This document shows, piece after piece, positions 9,860-22,935 of a stretch of DNA of 64,000 bases; position 1 is the stretch's first letter; the number at the start of each line of letters is the position of its first letter. The notes under the pieces are model-generated. The model saw only the letters and a list, made by a program, of their open reading frames with translations, was not told where the DNA came from and did not search any database. Location of the stretch: contig RWJK01001070.1 in the NCBI GenBank assembly GCA_004335835.1, forward strand, positions 2,797 through 66,796, written 5' to 3'. The translations under genes and the position numbers were made by a program. This DNA is from Scenedesmus sp. ARA3 (Eukaryota; Chlorophyta; Chlorophyceae; Sphaeropleales; Scenedesmaceae).

Positions 9860-12657
9860 TCACGACGCAAAGGGGTTCTGCGACTGTACAATGTCCAGTG
9901 GCGGCAGCAGCACTGCAGGCCCGCCGCCTGCAAACAGCCCTGCGCCAGACACTGCACCTGCCCCGCCAAACGCCCCGCTGCCAAGCCCTAAACCCAGGCC
10001 CTGCTGCGCCCCAAGCCCCATACCACCTCCCCCAAACCCTACACCATTGTACCCTGGTGGTGGGTTCAAAGCCCCTGCCAGAGCCCCAGCTGCGCCTCCT
10101 GCAGCAGCAGCCGGATCAATGCCTGACAATGCGCCGGCTAGCTGCTGCTGCTGTTGCTGCTGCTGCTTTGCCAAGTACTCTAGCAGGGTGAGGCCATCAC
10201 CTTCTGGGGAGGTGGGGCTGTCAGGTGCTAAACCCTCGCCCTGAGCAAGCCCAAACCCTGAACCCTGGTCATGGCCTGCTAAACCGCCCAGCTGGAGAGG
10301 TCCTGGCACACCCGAGACAAAGCCAGCAGCAGCACCAGCAGCAGCAGCAGGGGGAATGCTCTGCTGCGATGAGTGAGAGCCTGTCATACTGCTGCTGCTG
10401 ATCCTGCGCTGTTGCAGGCCGGCATCAGCTGCTGCTGCTGCACCGCCAAACATGCTGGGCCCTGAAAACATGGCATAGCTGTCCTGCAGGCCGCCAAACT
10501 GCCCAGCAGCAGCAGCAGCAGCAGGGCTGTACAATGAGCCATCATCACTTGGCCTACCCAGCACAGAGGGTGCTGAGATCCTGCCAAGCGGCGGCAACTG
10601 CTGTTGCTGCTGCTGCTGCTGCTGTGGTGCATGGAATGCACCCCTGCCAAAGCTGGCACCTGCAAGTGCTGAGGGGCTACTGACTGGACCGCCAGCTCCT
10701 GAAAGCCTGTGTGACAACAGCTGCTGCTGCTGCTGCTGTTGGTGTTGCTGCGTGTGCAGCGCAGAGGTCAGCCCGCCTGCTGACACGCCTGCCGCTGCAG
10801 CAGCAGCAGCCAGGTCACTACTGCCTGCCAGCCCTGTTGCTGGCAATAAGCTACTGCCAAAGGCAGGCGCGAGGCCAGTAAGCCCACTGTACTGCTGCTG
10901 CTGCTGCTGAAGCTGCTGCTGCTGTGCAAGCTGTTGCTGCTGTAAAAGTTGCTGCTGCTGCTGCTGCTGCGCAAGCTGCTGCTGCGCAAGCTGCTGCTGC
11001 TGCAGCAGCTGCAGCCCAGTGTCATGCTCCGGTGACAGGATCCTGTCGGCTGCTGCCCTTGCTGTCCGCTCCAGCTCGTACGCTGCAGCAGCACTGCTGC
11101 CCAGCTGCTGCAGCTCCTGCTGCTGTGCAATGCTGATCGGAGCTGACGGATAGCCTATCCCACCAGCTGCTGCTGCTGCTGCCGCACCACCAGCGCCCCC
11201 CAGCAGACCCAGCATAGGATCATCAAACCCTGCCCCAGTGCCCCCAGGGCTTAAGGCGCTGCTGAGCCCAAACCCTAGCGGGTCAAAACCCTCGAAGTTG
11301 CCACCTAAACCCTGCTGGCTAAGCCCAAGGCCAAACCCTAAGTTTAGGGATACAGGGTCTCCGCCACCCAGCAGCTGCTGCTGCTGCTGCCCAGGCACAA
11401 GAGACGACAGCTGTAGCCCCAGCCCTCCAAGATTGGCATCAGCACCCCAGTAGCCGCCTCCTGCTGCTGCTGCTGCTGCTGCTCCTGCAGCGCCACCCAA
11501 GCCGCCCATCAACTGCTGCTGCTGCTGCTGCAGCTGCAGCCCTGCAGGCGCCTGTAAGCCGCCAGCCAGTGCACCAGGACCTAGCACAGCCCCTGCTGCT
11601 GCTGCCCCTCCAAACACTGCCGGAGACGGCGGCTGAGACCTCAGACTGCTGCTTGTAAGCCCACTGCCTGTCCTGTTGAACCCTGGCACAGGACCCTGCT
11701 GGCCGCCACCAAACGAGCTGAACCCTGGCGCAGGCGGCAAGCCGCCGCCTAAACCTGAAGGGCCTAAACCGCCGCCAGCACCAGCACCAGCACCTAAACC
11801 GCCGCCAGCAAGGGCCTGCGGAGGCGTCTTAGCATTGAGGCGTGCAAGCAGCATATCGGATGCAGCTTGAGCTTGTTGCAGGTCCAGTGCTGTGGCAGCA
11901 TGCCCATGAAGCAGCATGCCTGCTGCACCACCGCTGCCAGTGCCACCAGCAGCAGCAGCAGCAGCAGCAGGGACTGCCGGCATGCTACTGCCAGATTGAG
12001 GTGTGGAGCTACGGCTGCCGCCTGCAGGTGGGCCTGGTTTTGCTACCTCTGCTGCTGCTGCTGCTGCTGCTTTGTCCTGCTTTGTATTGCCTGGCTGGGG
12101 GCTGATCACCATTGCATCAACAGGCTGCGGCCGCTGCTGCCGCACAGGCGAGCCGGCAGCAGCAGCAGGCGAGGAAACACCGGACGCACACTGGCTGCTG
12201 CTGGCAGACAGCCGGCCCTGCTGCCGGCTGGCCAGCAGCTGCTGCGGCAGCGGCGGCGGCTCGGCAGCAGCAGCAGCTGCTGCAGACGGCGGCGGCCGCA
12301 GCGGCTGCAGCATGGCAGGTGGACCACTCGCTGCTGCTGCTGCTGCTGGTGCTGCTGCTGCTGGCGCCAATCCATCATCGCTTGCTGCCGAGGGTCGAGC
12401 AGTACGAGGCTTGAACACGATCACCTCTTCAGCATCCTCCTCATCCTCCTGCTGCTGCTGCTGCTTCCGAGGAGACGGCAAGTCTGTGTCCATTGCCACT
12501 GCATCGTTTGCAGCCCCAGCGCCAGCGCTGTTGCCTGCAGCAGCTGCTGCGGCAGCAGCAGCACCAGGTGCACGCCGCCCTGCCGCCCCTGCCGCAGCAG
12601 CTGCAGACTGCAACCCCTGCTCAGCTGCACTGCCTGCTGCCGCAGCAGCCCCTCCTC

Positions 12658-12689
<32 letters not shown>

Positions 12690-12896
12690 ACTGCCTCCAC
12701 AAACTGCTGTACAGAGCCCGCGACCTGCCGCAGCGTCTGCGGCTGCACACCTCCAGCAGCTGCTGCTGCTGCTGCGTGCCGCCCCAGCTGCTGCTCTGCT
12801 GCCAGCGATGCTGACACCACGCGCGCTGCCGCCAGCATGCGGCAGGCGCGCGTGGCTGGCTCATCCACTGCAGCTTTGCCCACATCGGTCACCTGC

Positions 12897-12933
<37 letters not shown>

Positions 12934-15047
12934 AAGCAGCACAACATGTGTTCAGCGCTGCGTAGACGTCAAGCAATTCACACAAACATACTGCACAAAC
13001 ACAAGAACAATTTCCCCTCACATGGATGCAGAGCAGTAGCCTCGTGCAAAACAAACAAACAAACAGCGGGACTCACGTGCCAGTGGTGCTTGGACCGCAG
13101 CGGCTCAAACCCTAGCAGCTCCAGCTCCTCCGGCAGTGCAGTTCAAGCCGCAAACAGATCTCAGCCCACCATGCCCACAACTTCACTTTACGTCACGCAG
13201 CACAGTGCAGCACACACAGACTCATATCGCTCCAAATATTCCTTGGGACGCGCAGCTCCCCTTGCCACGCGCAGCTCCGCATGCCGCATTTTCAACCGAC
13301 AGCTAACAGCGCAACAAACTCACGTGCCAGTGGTGCTTGGACCGCAGCGGCTCACACCCTCACAGGCAAGCAGCAGATTTCTTGCAGACGAACAGCTCAT
13401 CTTTGCCGCATTACGCGAAACAGCCAACAAACACTCACGTGCCAGTGGTGCTTGGACCGCAGCGGCTCAAACCCTAGCAGCTCCAGCTCCTCCGGCAGCG
13501 CCCCGCCATCACACGCAGCATCGCCGCCAGCAGAGCCGCTGCCGCCACGCGCTGCTGCTGCTGCTGCTGCTGCGCCAGCCTGCGCTGCATTTGCGGCTCT
13601 CACAGGCTTGCCGCAAGCACCCTGAGAGGCCGCAGCAGGGAAGGCAGCTGTCAGCGCTGCAATGAGCTGCGCTGCTGCTGCCCAGAATGCTGCGCGGGCC
13701 TTGCCTTCATCCTCGCTGGCATGCGTTGGGTGCAGCACTGCCAGTGACGGCTGCGCCGCAAGCCACTGCAGCAGCACATTCGCAGCCACCAGCAGGCGTG
13801 CCGCCCCTGCACCTGCCCGCTGCAACTGCACTCCTGCAGCTGCAGCAGCAGCAGCAGCCCCACTGCCATTGCCATTGCCAGAAGCATCAGCGTTGCTCGC
13901 GCTGCCAGCTGCAGCACTCGGCACTGCTGCTGCTGCCGCCTGCAGCAGCAGCCGCCCCGTGCGGAAGGCTGTGGCCAGCGCCCGGCTGCGCTGCATGCTG
14001 CGCTGCGCAGCATCCCCATAGCTGCCAGGCCCCTGCTGCACTGCTGCTGCTGCTGCTGCTGCCAGCCCGCCGGAGCCCGCCCCAACCGCTGCTTCGCCGC
14101 CGCTGGCCCGCCGATCGCTGCTGCTGCTGCATGCGTTGTGCACGGCAAAGATGCTGAGCACAACTAGGTGCAGTGGCGTGCTGTCTGCCCTGCCTTGGCG
14201 TGCAAGGCCATCTAGCAGCAGCGGGTGGCTCAAGAATGACCCCAAGGCAGCAGCAGCGGCGTCTGAAACTGGCTGGTACTCGTGCTGGTTGATCTTGTCA
14301 AAGAGCAGCCCTGACAGCCGCACGTAGCAGATGCTGACGTCAGACAGCAGCTGGCCCAGCTGCTGCTGCTGCTGCTGCGGGCGCTGCCTGCGCTGAGCTG
14401 CAAACTCGCCATACCTGCAGGCATGCAGGTGAGATGAAGCCATGTGAGTACATGCTGAAAAGAGTGGACCCTGCACTACAAATAGCAAAGCCCTGCCTGC
14501 CATGCATTAAACGCGGTCATCCGTCACCAACGCCATCCACCCTGCACATAACTCATGGCCCAGCTAAATGCTGCATGCTCCAGGCGCCGCCCAGTCTAGT
14601 CCACCCATACAGCACGCGTGCCTCATCTGCTGCTGTAATTGCTGCTGCACATCTTGCTGATAATTGCCGCCACCCACCTGGCCCTGTTCTGCTCAAACAG
14701 CAGCAGCAGGTTCTCCCGCGCCGTCCAGAAGGGGATGCCCACGCACAAGCTGCGCGCGTAGTGATACACAGCCCGCAGCGCCTCCCCCACCATCACAGAC
14801 ATCACAGCCAGCTGGTTGTGCGGATTGCCGCTGCGAGGCAGCACGCGCGCAGCCAGCCGGTAGTAGTACCCTGCGCGCTGCCAGTCTGGCATGGCGGCTG
14901 GGTGCTGGCCGGGGCCTGCGCCTGCTGCTGCTGCTGCTGCTGGGGCTGCTTTGGGCGCTGCCTGGGCTGTGTAGCGAGCCAGGTCCCCCAGGTAGATCAG
15001 GCAGCGGTGGATGCTGGGGCGCACGTCCCTGGGGGCAGAGGAGCCCT

Positions 15048-15094
<47 letters not shown>

Positions 15095-17045
15095 GGTAAC
15101 ACATGGATTGAAACAGTGCGCTTTGACTAGAGAAGACCGAGGCAGCTACGCAGTTCTGAACAACGTGTTGTTTTAAGGGTCAGGCACGATCAAGGTGAGG
15201 GTGGACTTTGCGTTGCGTGGTCAAACAAAGCATTGAAGAAGGGCACTGAAAGCAGTGTTGCGTGGGGCTGTGCACAGCCACAGTGATACAGCAGCTGCAG
15301 CCAGACGCTACAGTTTGGATAGCACCCACGCCTACAAGCATGCAACATTACAGTCCTGAAAGCAGCTGTCCTGCAAGCAAATTTCCTGCCACCAGTTATT
15401 CTGCAAGCAGCATCCCTGCGCGCAACTCACCGAGCTGCACAGCATCGCTGCTGCTCCATTCGCTGCCGCCACACCCCCACCAGCTGCACCAGCCGCCTCC
15501 ACTGCCAGCTTCACACCCACATCACCATAGGCTGCCTGCAGCTGCATAACCAGCCGCCTATAGAAGAGCGAGGCCTCCTCCAGGAACCGCATGAAGGCAG
15601 CAGCCACTTTGGGTCCTGCTGAAGCGCCTGCATCCCCGGCCTGCAGGAAGAAACAGGAGTGTGCAGGACAACAAGATACGCACACGCTGTCAGCTTCATT
15701 GAAGGATATGTCTCCGTGTTATGTAGTTGTTGTAAGCATTGTTGTGGTTGTGGGCAAGGGACGCGGTAAGCATAGACATGCTGTGCATGCATGCAGAAGA
15801 GTGAGGCCTCCTCCAGGAACCGCATGAAGGCAGCAGCCACTTTAGGACCTGCGGAGGCGCCTGCATCTCCGGCCTGCAGGAAACACAAAATCACAAGAAA
15901 TTAATGTGAGCTACACAATCCTCGTTGACTGCATGCTTGAAACACACCAGCAACGAACACGGTACACATCAGCATGCATCACGCAGAGGCAATCGCAGAT
16001 GCCACCTTGGGGCCTGCGGAGGCCGCTGCATTGCCAGCCTGCAGGAGACACAACCAGGGATCTCAAACCACATAATAGTAATTTATTATGATAATTCACA
16101 CACACCTTCAGGTCCCTTGCTGCAGTATCAAGACCTGCATAGCCGCAGTTGGCATGTGCATGCTTGCATTCAACAAAGGCAAGATTGTTGCAGCGCCCAC
16201 TTGTCAGCCGCACACCTTGTCAGCCTGCTTCAGCCGCGTCCTGAACTCCTCAATGGGCCGGTAGAACACGCCCTTCCATAGCGCCAGCTCCACGTCGTTT
16301 GCTGCTGCGAAAGCTGCATCCAAGAACAGCAGCGACTCGTAGGCTGACCGCAGCTGCCCGCGCAGCGTACGTGCCTCTGGGTCATAGAAGCTGCGCTTCC
16401 TGCAAGCAGAGAGGCGGGAACGGCAGCAAAGAAGAAGCAAAAGGGCGGGAAAGCAGCAGAAGACAAGTGAGAAGCAGGAGCAGAGGAAGCGTGTTGCGTT
16501 GGACAAGCCGTGCTTAATGTTCGACCCCGCGGACTTGCAAAGCTGCACTTCCTGCAAGCAGCAGGGGCAAAACCCTTCTTCTATAGAAGCAGCAGAAAGC
16601 AGATCGCACTGCACTCATGTGTGACGAGCTTTTTATCATGTTGTGTGTGCTGCGCAACCAGCTTGCAGGAAAGCTGCGGTGATCATCCCTTTCATGTGAG
16701 GTACGTCAGGCTGCATTTGGTGCTGCAGGAGCCACCAGCAGCTGCTTGGTTGCTGGAGATGATGGATCACTGGAAGCACCCGTCCATGCAGGAAGCTCCT
16801 CATCTTGCTGTGCACATGCTGTTGTGCTGAACACAGCTGCCACACTATGCACAAGCCACAACTTGTTGGCCAAGCTTCGGCTGCTGCAATGCAAAAGCAT
16901 GCACAGCAGTTGGCTGCAGCTGGAGGGGGTGGCCTGGACCAGCATATGGCACGCACCTGTATGTGGCTTTCAGGCGCCTCTCCAGCTCAAGAGCACGCTG
17001 CCACTCGCTCTCCGCCTTGCTGTGAGCGCTCCTGGCATCTGCCAT
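9860..17045 (-). CDS. SMG7: SMG7/EST1-family nonsense-mediated decay factor
   Basis: Six exons on the minus strand: 16957-17045, 16216-16399, 15431-15640, 14678-15045, 13439-14414 and 9860-12892. All phases close, giving 1619 residues. The N-terminal 14-3-3-like half shows ELALWKGVFYRPIEEFRTRL (exon 2), FMRFLEEASLFYRRLVMQLQ (exon 3) and CLIYLGDLARY (about residues 176-186, with the phosphopeptide-binding Arg region of SMG5/6/7). Next come SGNPHNQLAVMS and FWTARENLLLLFEQNR, the TPR-like repeats of EST1/SMG proteins. LPEELELLGFEPL (590-602) is the family signature opening the EST1 central domain. The last 1000 residues are Ala/Gln/Gly-rich low complexity with no PIN nuclease domain, so SMG7 fits better than SMG5/6. 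Role known for the family: binding phosphorylated UPF1 and recruiting decay factors; plant SMG7 also acts in meiotic exit. The start ATG is chosen as the first codon giving the ELERRLKATYRKRSFYDPEA N-terminus. Confidence 0.88.
13077..13362 (-). repeat. Two downstream copies of the 3' edge of SMG7 exon 13439-14414
   Basis: The coding end (LRSKHHWH with its CAC|GTGAGT donor) recurs at 13318-13362 and, more completely (including LGFEPL), at 13077-13137. Both lie in the following intron on the minus strand. Confidence 0.88.
15046..15092. repeat. CAG/CTG microsatellite forming an intron 3' end
   Basis: About 15 perfect triplets. On the SMG7 sense strand they read CTG and run directly into the CAG acceptor of exon 14678-15045, so the repeat takes the place of the polypyrimidine tract. 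Confidence 0.9.
15795..16038 (-). repeat. Two upstream copies of the 5' edge of SMG7 exon 15431-15640
   Basis: CCTGCAG|GCCGGAGATGC and the following codons (AGDAGASAGPKVAAAFMRF) recur at 15795-15873, and a shorter, more diverged copy lies at 15998-16038. Both keep the acceptor. Confidence 0.88.
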
Positions 17046-18297
17046 CGCTGCTGCGGGAGAAGCACGGCCTGACCCACAGCTCCTTTCAAACGCCTGGGCA
17101 CTGCTGCAGCAACAACAGCACTACTGCCCGGCAGCGTAGCATCTGCAACGGGCAGCGACAGGCAGTTGACGTTGTGGGCATAGCGGCAAAGGATCCAAGG
17201 CTGCGTGCATCACCACGTCAACAGATCGAGCAGAGCTGCCACCACATCACAGCAGCGCACGGCACTGATCGTCCCGCTTGCCTGGCATGCACTTCAAGTG
17301 ATACGTGCAGTGCTTATGTATGTCAACGAACCACGTCTGCCCGCATAACGCACGCAAGTGCGCTGCTACACAGCAGCTGTACGCTGTCAGCAGCTTGCAG
17401 AGTCGCCTGCATATGCGTGGGACATCGCTCTTACAAGAATGACTCACCATTTAGATCATCATTGCTCCATGCTTGTGCTGTCCGGCACTGAACAGGCAAG
17501 CGGCTGTGCTATGTGTGCAGTGGGTGTGCACACTGTGTTGGTTCACGGGGGTGTTGATTCAACACGTCGTTTCTTGATACCAAACAGCACATACGAGTGT
17601 TACGCCTGGTGTGCGAGATGGTGCCAGCTGCGCAAGCAGCAGAGCACATGCCAGCAGGCTCAGGTTCAGGGGTTGTGAGGGTGAGGTACAACAACAGGCT
17701 GTACAACAAACCAGCAAGTTGCACCGTTTTGCTATGAAAACTCTAATATTTCCTGTGTCACCCACATCCTTGAACATCACAGCCTGCCTGCACAACAGCG
17801 GCAAGTTCATGCAGTCCCATGTTCATCATCAGCCCTGCTAGCGAGAAGCAACGTGGCCTGCACCACATGCTGGGACTAGAGTCATTAGAGTCAGAGTCAT
17901 TGGCTCGCTGATAAAAACCTTTTAAAGGCAATTTACAACACAGCAGGCCGCACAATCCGCCGCAAAACCTCACTGAAGGGGGGGGGAGTGTTACAAGGGC
18001 TTTGGTTAAACCAATGATCCAGCTTACAGTGCCAACAAACCGCATGCGATTTTGACACAACCGTCATCAAACAACCAAAGGGGATTTCAGCTGATTGCTA
18101 CGCGTAGCTGTCTGCAGCTGCATCAGCCCGCCATGCTGTGTGGGCCGTGCTGTGTTTAAACTTATGACACCTGCTGCCTGCTAGTTTGAGCTCACTTCCA
18201 CTAAGAACGCTGCATTTGAACACTGTTTAGATACGTGCTGCAACCACTGATCGCTGTTTTGGAAAGCACGAGCTGTGCTCCGCACTTGGTGTCAGAC
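17046..18297. promoter_or_regulatory. Divergent intergenic region between SMG7-like and AP2 genes
   Basis: 1.25 kb separate the two start codons, which point away from each other, so both promoters should lie here. No TATA box in a convincing position and no recognised operator was seen. A run of nine G lies near 17977-17987. No gene is supported. Confidence 0.45.
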
Positions 18298-18670
18298 ATG
18301 GCCGCCCAAGGCGTTGCAGACATCGTGGATCTTACTTTCGACTCCGAAGACGACGAATATCTGGGTAGGGTGGCTTGCAGCGCCTTGCAGCAACGCCTGC
18401 TGTTGCCATGCTACTGTCCAATGCAGCAATGCTGCTGCACCTGGGCTTGCCATCAAACCTCTTCACACAGCTTGATAGCCTTCATAAACTACTCAAATGC
18501 GTATTATCCTCTATCCAACGCAAGAATTACTCAGGATCCTCTTCCTGCTACTGCACTGCTCTCTCCCAGGCTCGCCTCTGCACCAGCCTGCCACCCCACT
18601 GGCAAGCCACCAGAGCAGCGACCGCCTCCACACCCGGCCCAGAAAAAAGCAGCGCACCAACCCTACAGCC

Positions 18671-18711
<41 letters not shown>

Positions 18712-18808
18712 CAGCAGCCTGCCACATTGGCACCACTCACACCTCACCCCCACCACGAGCTCTGCCTGGGATGAGGAAGAGGATGCTGACGTGGCAGCTA
18801 AGCGGCGT

Positions 18809-18843
<35 letters not shown>

Positions 18844-18941
18844 GACGCCCCACAAGCGGCCAGCACCAGCAGCGGCAGCAGCAGAGGCAGCGGGCACACC
18901 CAGTAAGAAGCAAGCAGCAGTACACAGCAGGCTAGCCAATT

Positions 18942-18972
<31 letters not shown>

Positions 18973-19310
18973 GGACTTGGCCGACCCCCTGTTGCTGGAG
19001 CTAGATGAATGCATTGACAGGCACCTAGCCAAAGCAGCAGCAGCAAAACAGATGAATGGTGCTGCAGGTGCTGCTGCAGCTGGCGGTGCCAGCGGAACAG
19101 GGGCTCTGGCAGTGGGTGCTGCTGCAGGTGACCAGCAGCAGCAGCAGCAGCAGCAGAGGGCTGCAGTGGCCACAGACGAGCAGCCAGCAGCAGACCCAGG
19201 GGTAGAAGTAGCAACAGCAGCAGCAGCAGCAGCAGAGGAAGAAGACGCATTTGGGACAGACACAGCAGCGCAAGCAGGGCAGCTGCACCCTGTTACACAA
19301 TCCAAGGTTG

Positions 19311-19356
<46 letters not shown>

Positions 19357-19433
19357 TGGCCGCCCAATGCAACAGGCTGCGCAGCAGCAGGATGAGGAAG
19401 TGCACTCGTTCCAGGCAGATCATGGGGCAGAGC

Positions 19434-19483
<50 letters not shown>

Positions 19484-21271
19484 CTGGGGTGTGGCGCTCC
19501 TGATTTAGGGGTGGACACAAGCAGCCCTGCAGCAGCAGCAGCAGCAGCAGCGGGTGCTGCTGGCCCAATCAGGTGTGCTGTGTCAGGGCAGCCAGCACCA
19601 GCAGGAGAAGCAGGACATGGCTCGGCAGCAGCAGCAGCAGCAGGCCACGCTGCAGCTGGCAGTGCGGCGCAGCCAGCACATGTAAGCCTGACCTCGCGAT
19701 CGCATTACGCTGGCGTGACACTTCACAGGCGCAATCGTTGGCAGGCGAACATCAAAGTCAAGGAGCTTGGCAGGTGAATGAGGTTGAACGGCACCTATAA
19801 GCAATGCTAGTGTGACATGAAGTGCAGTGAAAAGTCGTTTAGCGGCAAGCATGCAGTTGAGGATTGCAGCTTGAAATGCGCGATGTTGCTACAGACAGGC
19901 TGTGTGTGGTAAGCTGTGTGTTGGTTGATCAAGTGGGGAGGGGTTTGTGCTGCAAATTATGCCAGTTGCTTGTTACAGCTACTGTCCGCCAAACCGCCTC
20001 TAATTTCACAATCGGTCAGCTTTCCTGCTCAGCTGCTGCGTCAAAGCGGTGCAACTCATCAAGTTCTTTGGTTATCATTGCTTGCTGCATACATGTGCTG
20101 CTGCTGCTGCTGCTGCTGCTGCTGCAGGAAGGTGTACATTGGGAGCTATGAGCTGGAGGACACAGCAGCAGAGGCATTTGACATGGTGAGGCGCACAACA
20201 CTGCACTCCATTTAGCACCAGTGTGGCCTAAGTGTGCCAACTGCTGTGAATGTACACGTCCACGATGTTATGCATCCAGTAATTTTGTGCTGCCACAGCA
20301 GATTGGCTTAAAGCTTTTACCCACTTAGTAGCAACAGGTAAGCTGATGCCCTACTGAGATGAACTGAGTGCTGCTTGGTAAAGAACAGGGTGAAAGCATG
20401 GTCACCTGTAGTGGACAATCAACCACGCTAGATGAGAGCAGAACATTGTACCAGGTGCAATGGCAGGTCCTGCCAGCTGGCGGTATCCATTCTGCCCATG
20501 GCCCAGTGAACATATGGTACCTACTCATATAAGCACCTCTCTTCAATATCACTTTTTTGCCGCGCGCTGCTGCCAGGTTGCACCCAACTGCAGGGGTGCT
20601 GGCACTGCCACCAACCTCCCAGGTCCCGGCCCTATGCTGGCCTGGCAGGCATGCGCACAGTCACCTCTCTTTATTGACTCAATTATCGGATGATTGTGTT
20701 CATACTGTCGCTGCCTGCTGTCAGGTTGCGCTGAAGTGCAGGGGCGCTGGCGCTGCCACCAACTTCCCTGCTGAGCGCTACGCTGGTCTGGCGGGATCCA
20801 TGGGCAGCATGAGCTTAGAAGAGGTCATCATGGAGGCACGGCGGCTGGTGTGTTTAGGGTTTCAATTGTTCATTCAGGGTTTCAATGGTTTAGGGTTTGG
20901 CTTCCAAGGGTCTGCACACTGCCCAGCATGGGCTTAGATGAGGTCATCATGGCGGTAAGGCATTTGGTGGGTTTGAGGTTGCAACAGTTTGGGGTTTGAG
21001 CTGGGGATTCAAGGGGCTGTCTCCCAAACACACGCAGGAGAGACTGCGTACAGCACCATCGGTGAGCAGAGCAGCAGCTCGCTACACTTGTGCTTGGGGT
21101 CGGATCCAGCATTAGGGTGTGCGGGTTGCTGCAACTTCTGGCACTTACACAGCTGTCATCCTGCAAAGATAGGGCCCAGCGGCTGTCCTTGTTTCATCAG
21201 CGTGACTGCGTGCACTATGCTGCTGCTGTTGCTGCTGCCAGGGTTGCTCTGGTGGTGTGACTTTAGGAGGA

Positions 21272-21315
<44 letters not shown>

Positions 21316-21421
21316 GGCGGCGGCAACCGGGGCGGCAGAAGCAGCGCAGCTGCGAACTGGTGCAGGGTCTGAGGATGTGAAGATGCAGCAGGTTGACCAG
21401 CATCTGAAACCGGCTGCACAG

Positions 21422-21462
<41 letters not shown>

Positions 21463-21512
21463 GGAAGAGGAGGAGGAGCTGCAGTTGCTTCAGGCAGGGT
21501 TTGAAGCAGATG

Positions 21513-21552
<40 letters not shown>

Positions 21553-22896
21553 GGCGGCGGGGACGGCAGAAGCAGCGCAGCTGCGGACTGGTGTAGGGTC
21601 CAAGGTTGAGGAAACGCAGCAGGTTGACCAGCATGTGGATCCGGCTGCACAGCAGCAGCAGCAGCAGCAGCAACATGAGGAGGAGGAGGAGCTAAAGTTG
21701 CTTCAGGCAGGGACTGGTGCAGATAAAGCAGCATCAGCAGCAGCAGCAGGGCTGGGATGCGGCACTATGGATGCAGGTTCGCGGAGCAGCAAACCTGCAG
21801 CAGCAGGAGCCACAGCAGCAACAGCAGCAGGAGGTGCTGCTTTCTTCTACAGGCGTTACCTGTCAGTGCCGCCTATAGTTGCAGTAGAAGCAGAGGCAGC
21901 AGCACAGGGTTTGACTGCAGCAGGCAACATGTTAGCAACAAACCCACAGCCAACTGCTGGTGCTGTTGCTGATGCCACTGAACATCCATCAACGACGGCG
22001 GCGGCAGCAGCAGCAGCAACAGCAGCCGCCCCGGCAGCGGCAGCAGCACCGATCGCAGCTGCTGTCAGGAGCAGGCGCAAGCCGTTGAAACCTCACCGCA
22101 TACCATCAGCAGCACAGCCTGTGCGGCACGACAGCCCTACAGCAGCAGCAGCAGCAGCAGCAGAAGCAGCAGCAGCAAAAGCAGCTGCAGCAGCGGCAGC
22201 AGCAGCACCTTCCAAAACAGCAGCTGGAGCAGCTGCTGGGGCTGAGGGTCGTGGCAGGGTGACGAGGACGCATGCTGTGCAGACAAAGCAACGGCAGCAG
22301 CAGAAGCGGCAGCAGCCGCCGCAGCAGGGTGTCCAGGCTGGTGCAGCAGTAGTACCTGCTGGAGCAGCAGGAGCAGCAGCAGCAGCAGCAGCAGCAATGA
22401 CAGCTGTAGATGTTTATGCTGCCATCTTTGCAGCATTCCCTGCTGCATGTGCTGGCAGCCGCATCACAAAGCGCAGCCGCAAGGAGCAGGGGGAAAAGCA
22501 GCAGCAGCAGCAGCAGCAGGTGAAGGATTTGCCGCGGCAGCTGCCACGGGCAAGCAAAAAGCCACATGCACCAGCAGTGGCAGCAGCAGCAGCAACAACA
22601 GCAGCTGGAAAGCAGCACACCAGGCCTGCTCCAGCTGCTGCAGCAGCAGCAGCAGCAGCAGCAGCTGCTGCTGCTACTGCTGGTCCCCAACAGCTGCAGC
22701 CTAGGGAAGCAGCAGCACCACCACCAGCAGCAGGAGGAGCAGCAGCAGCAGCGCATGCACAGGCCCTGGCAGCACCAGCAGCTCCACCACCAATGGCTGT
22801 ACCAAACCAACACGCTGACCCCTATGACTTCCCTGCTGACTCTGACTCAGAGGGTGGCGGCTGTAGCAGCGAGCCGCCGTTGCCTGCTGCGGCCGT

Positions 22897-22935
<39 letters not shown>

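Noticed and set aside
9860..12892. SMG6/SMG5 identity for the EST1-family gene
   Set aside because: No PIN-domain motifs are visible after the EST1 central region, only Gln/Ala/Gly-rich sequence.
11867..13665. Long plus-strand Cys/Ser/Ala-rich ORFs opposite the SMG7-like gene
   Set aside because: They are antisense shadows of CAG-rich coding sequence. The minus strand has the conserved EST1 motifs and closed phases.
18235..18297. Upstream in-frame ATG for the AP2 protein
   Set aside because: It would add 21 residues with no conserved feature. The ATG at 18298 directly precedes the SUMO-interacting motif.
18511..19435. Minus-strand ORFs opposite AP2 exon 2
   Set aside because: Poly-Leu/Cys/Ala frames arise from the complement of CAG/GCA runs. 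The plus strand holds the NLS and the AP2 domain.
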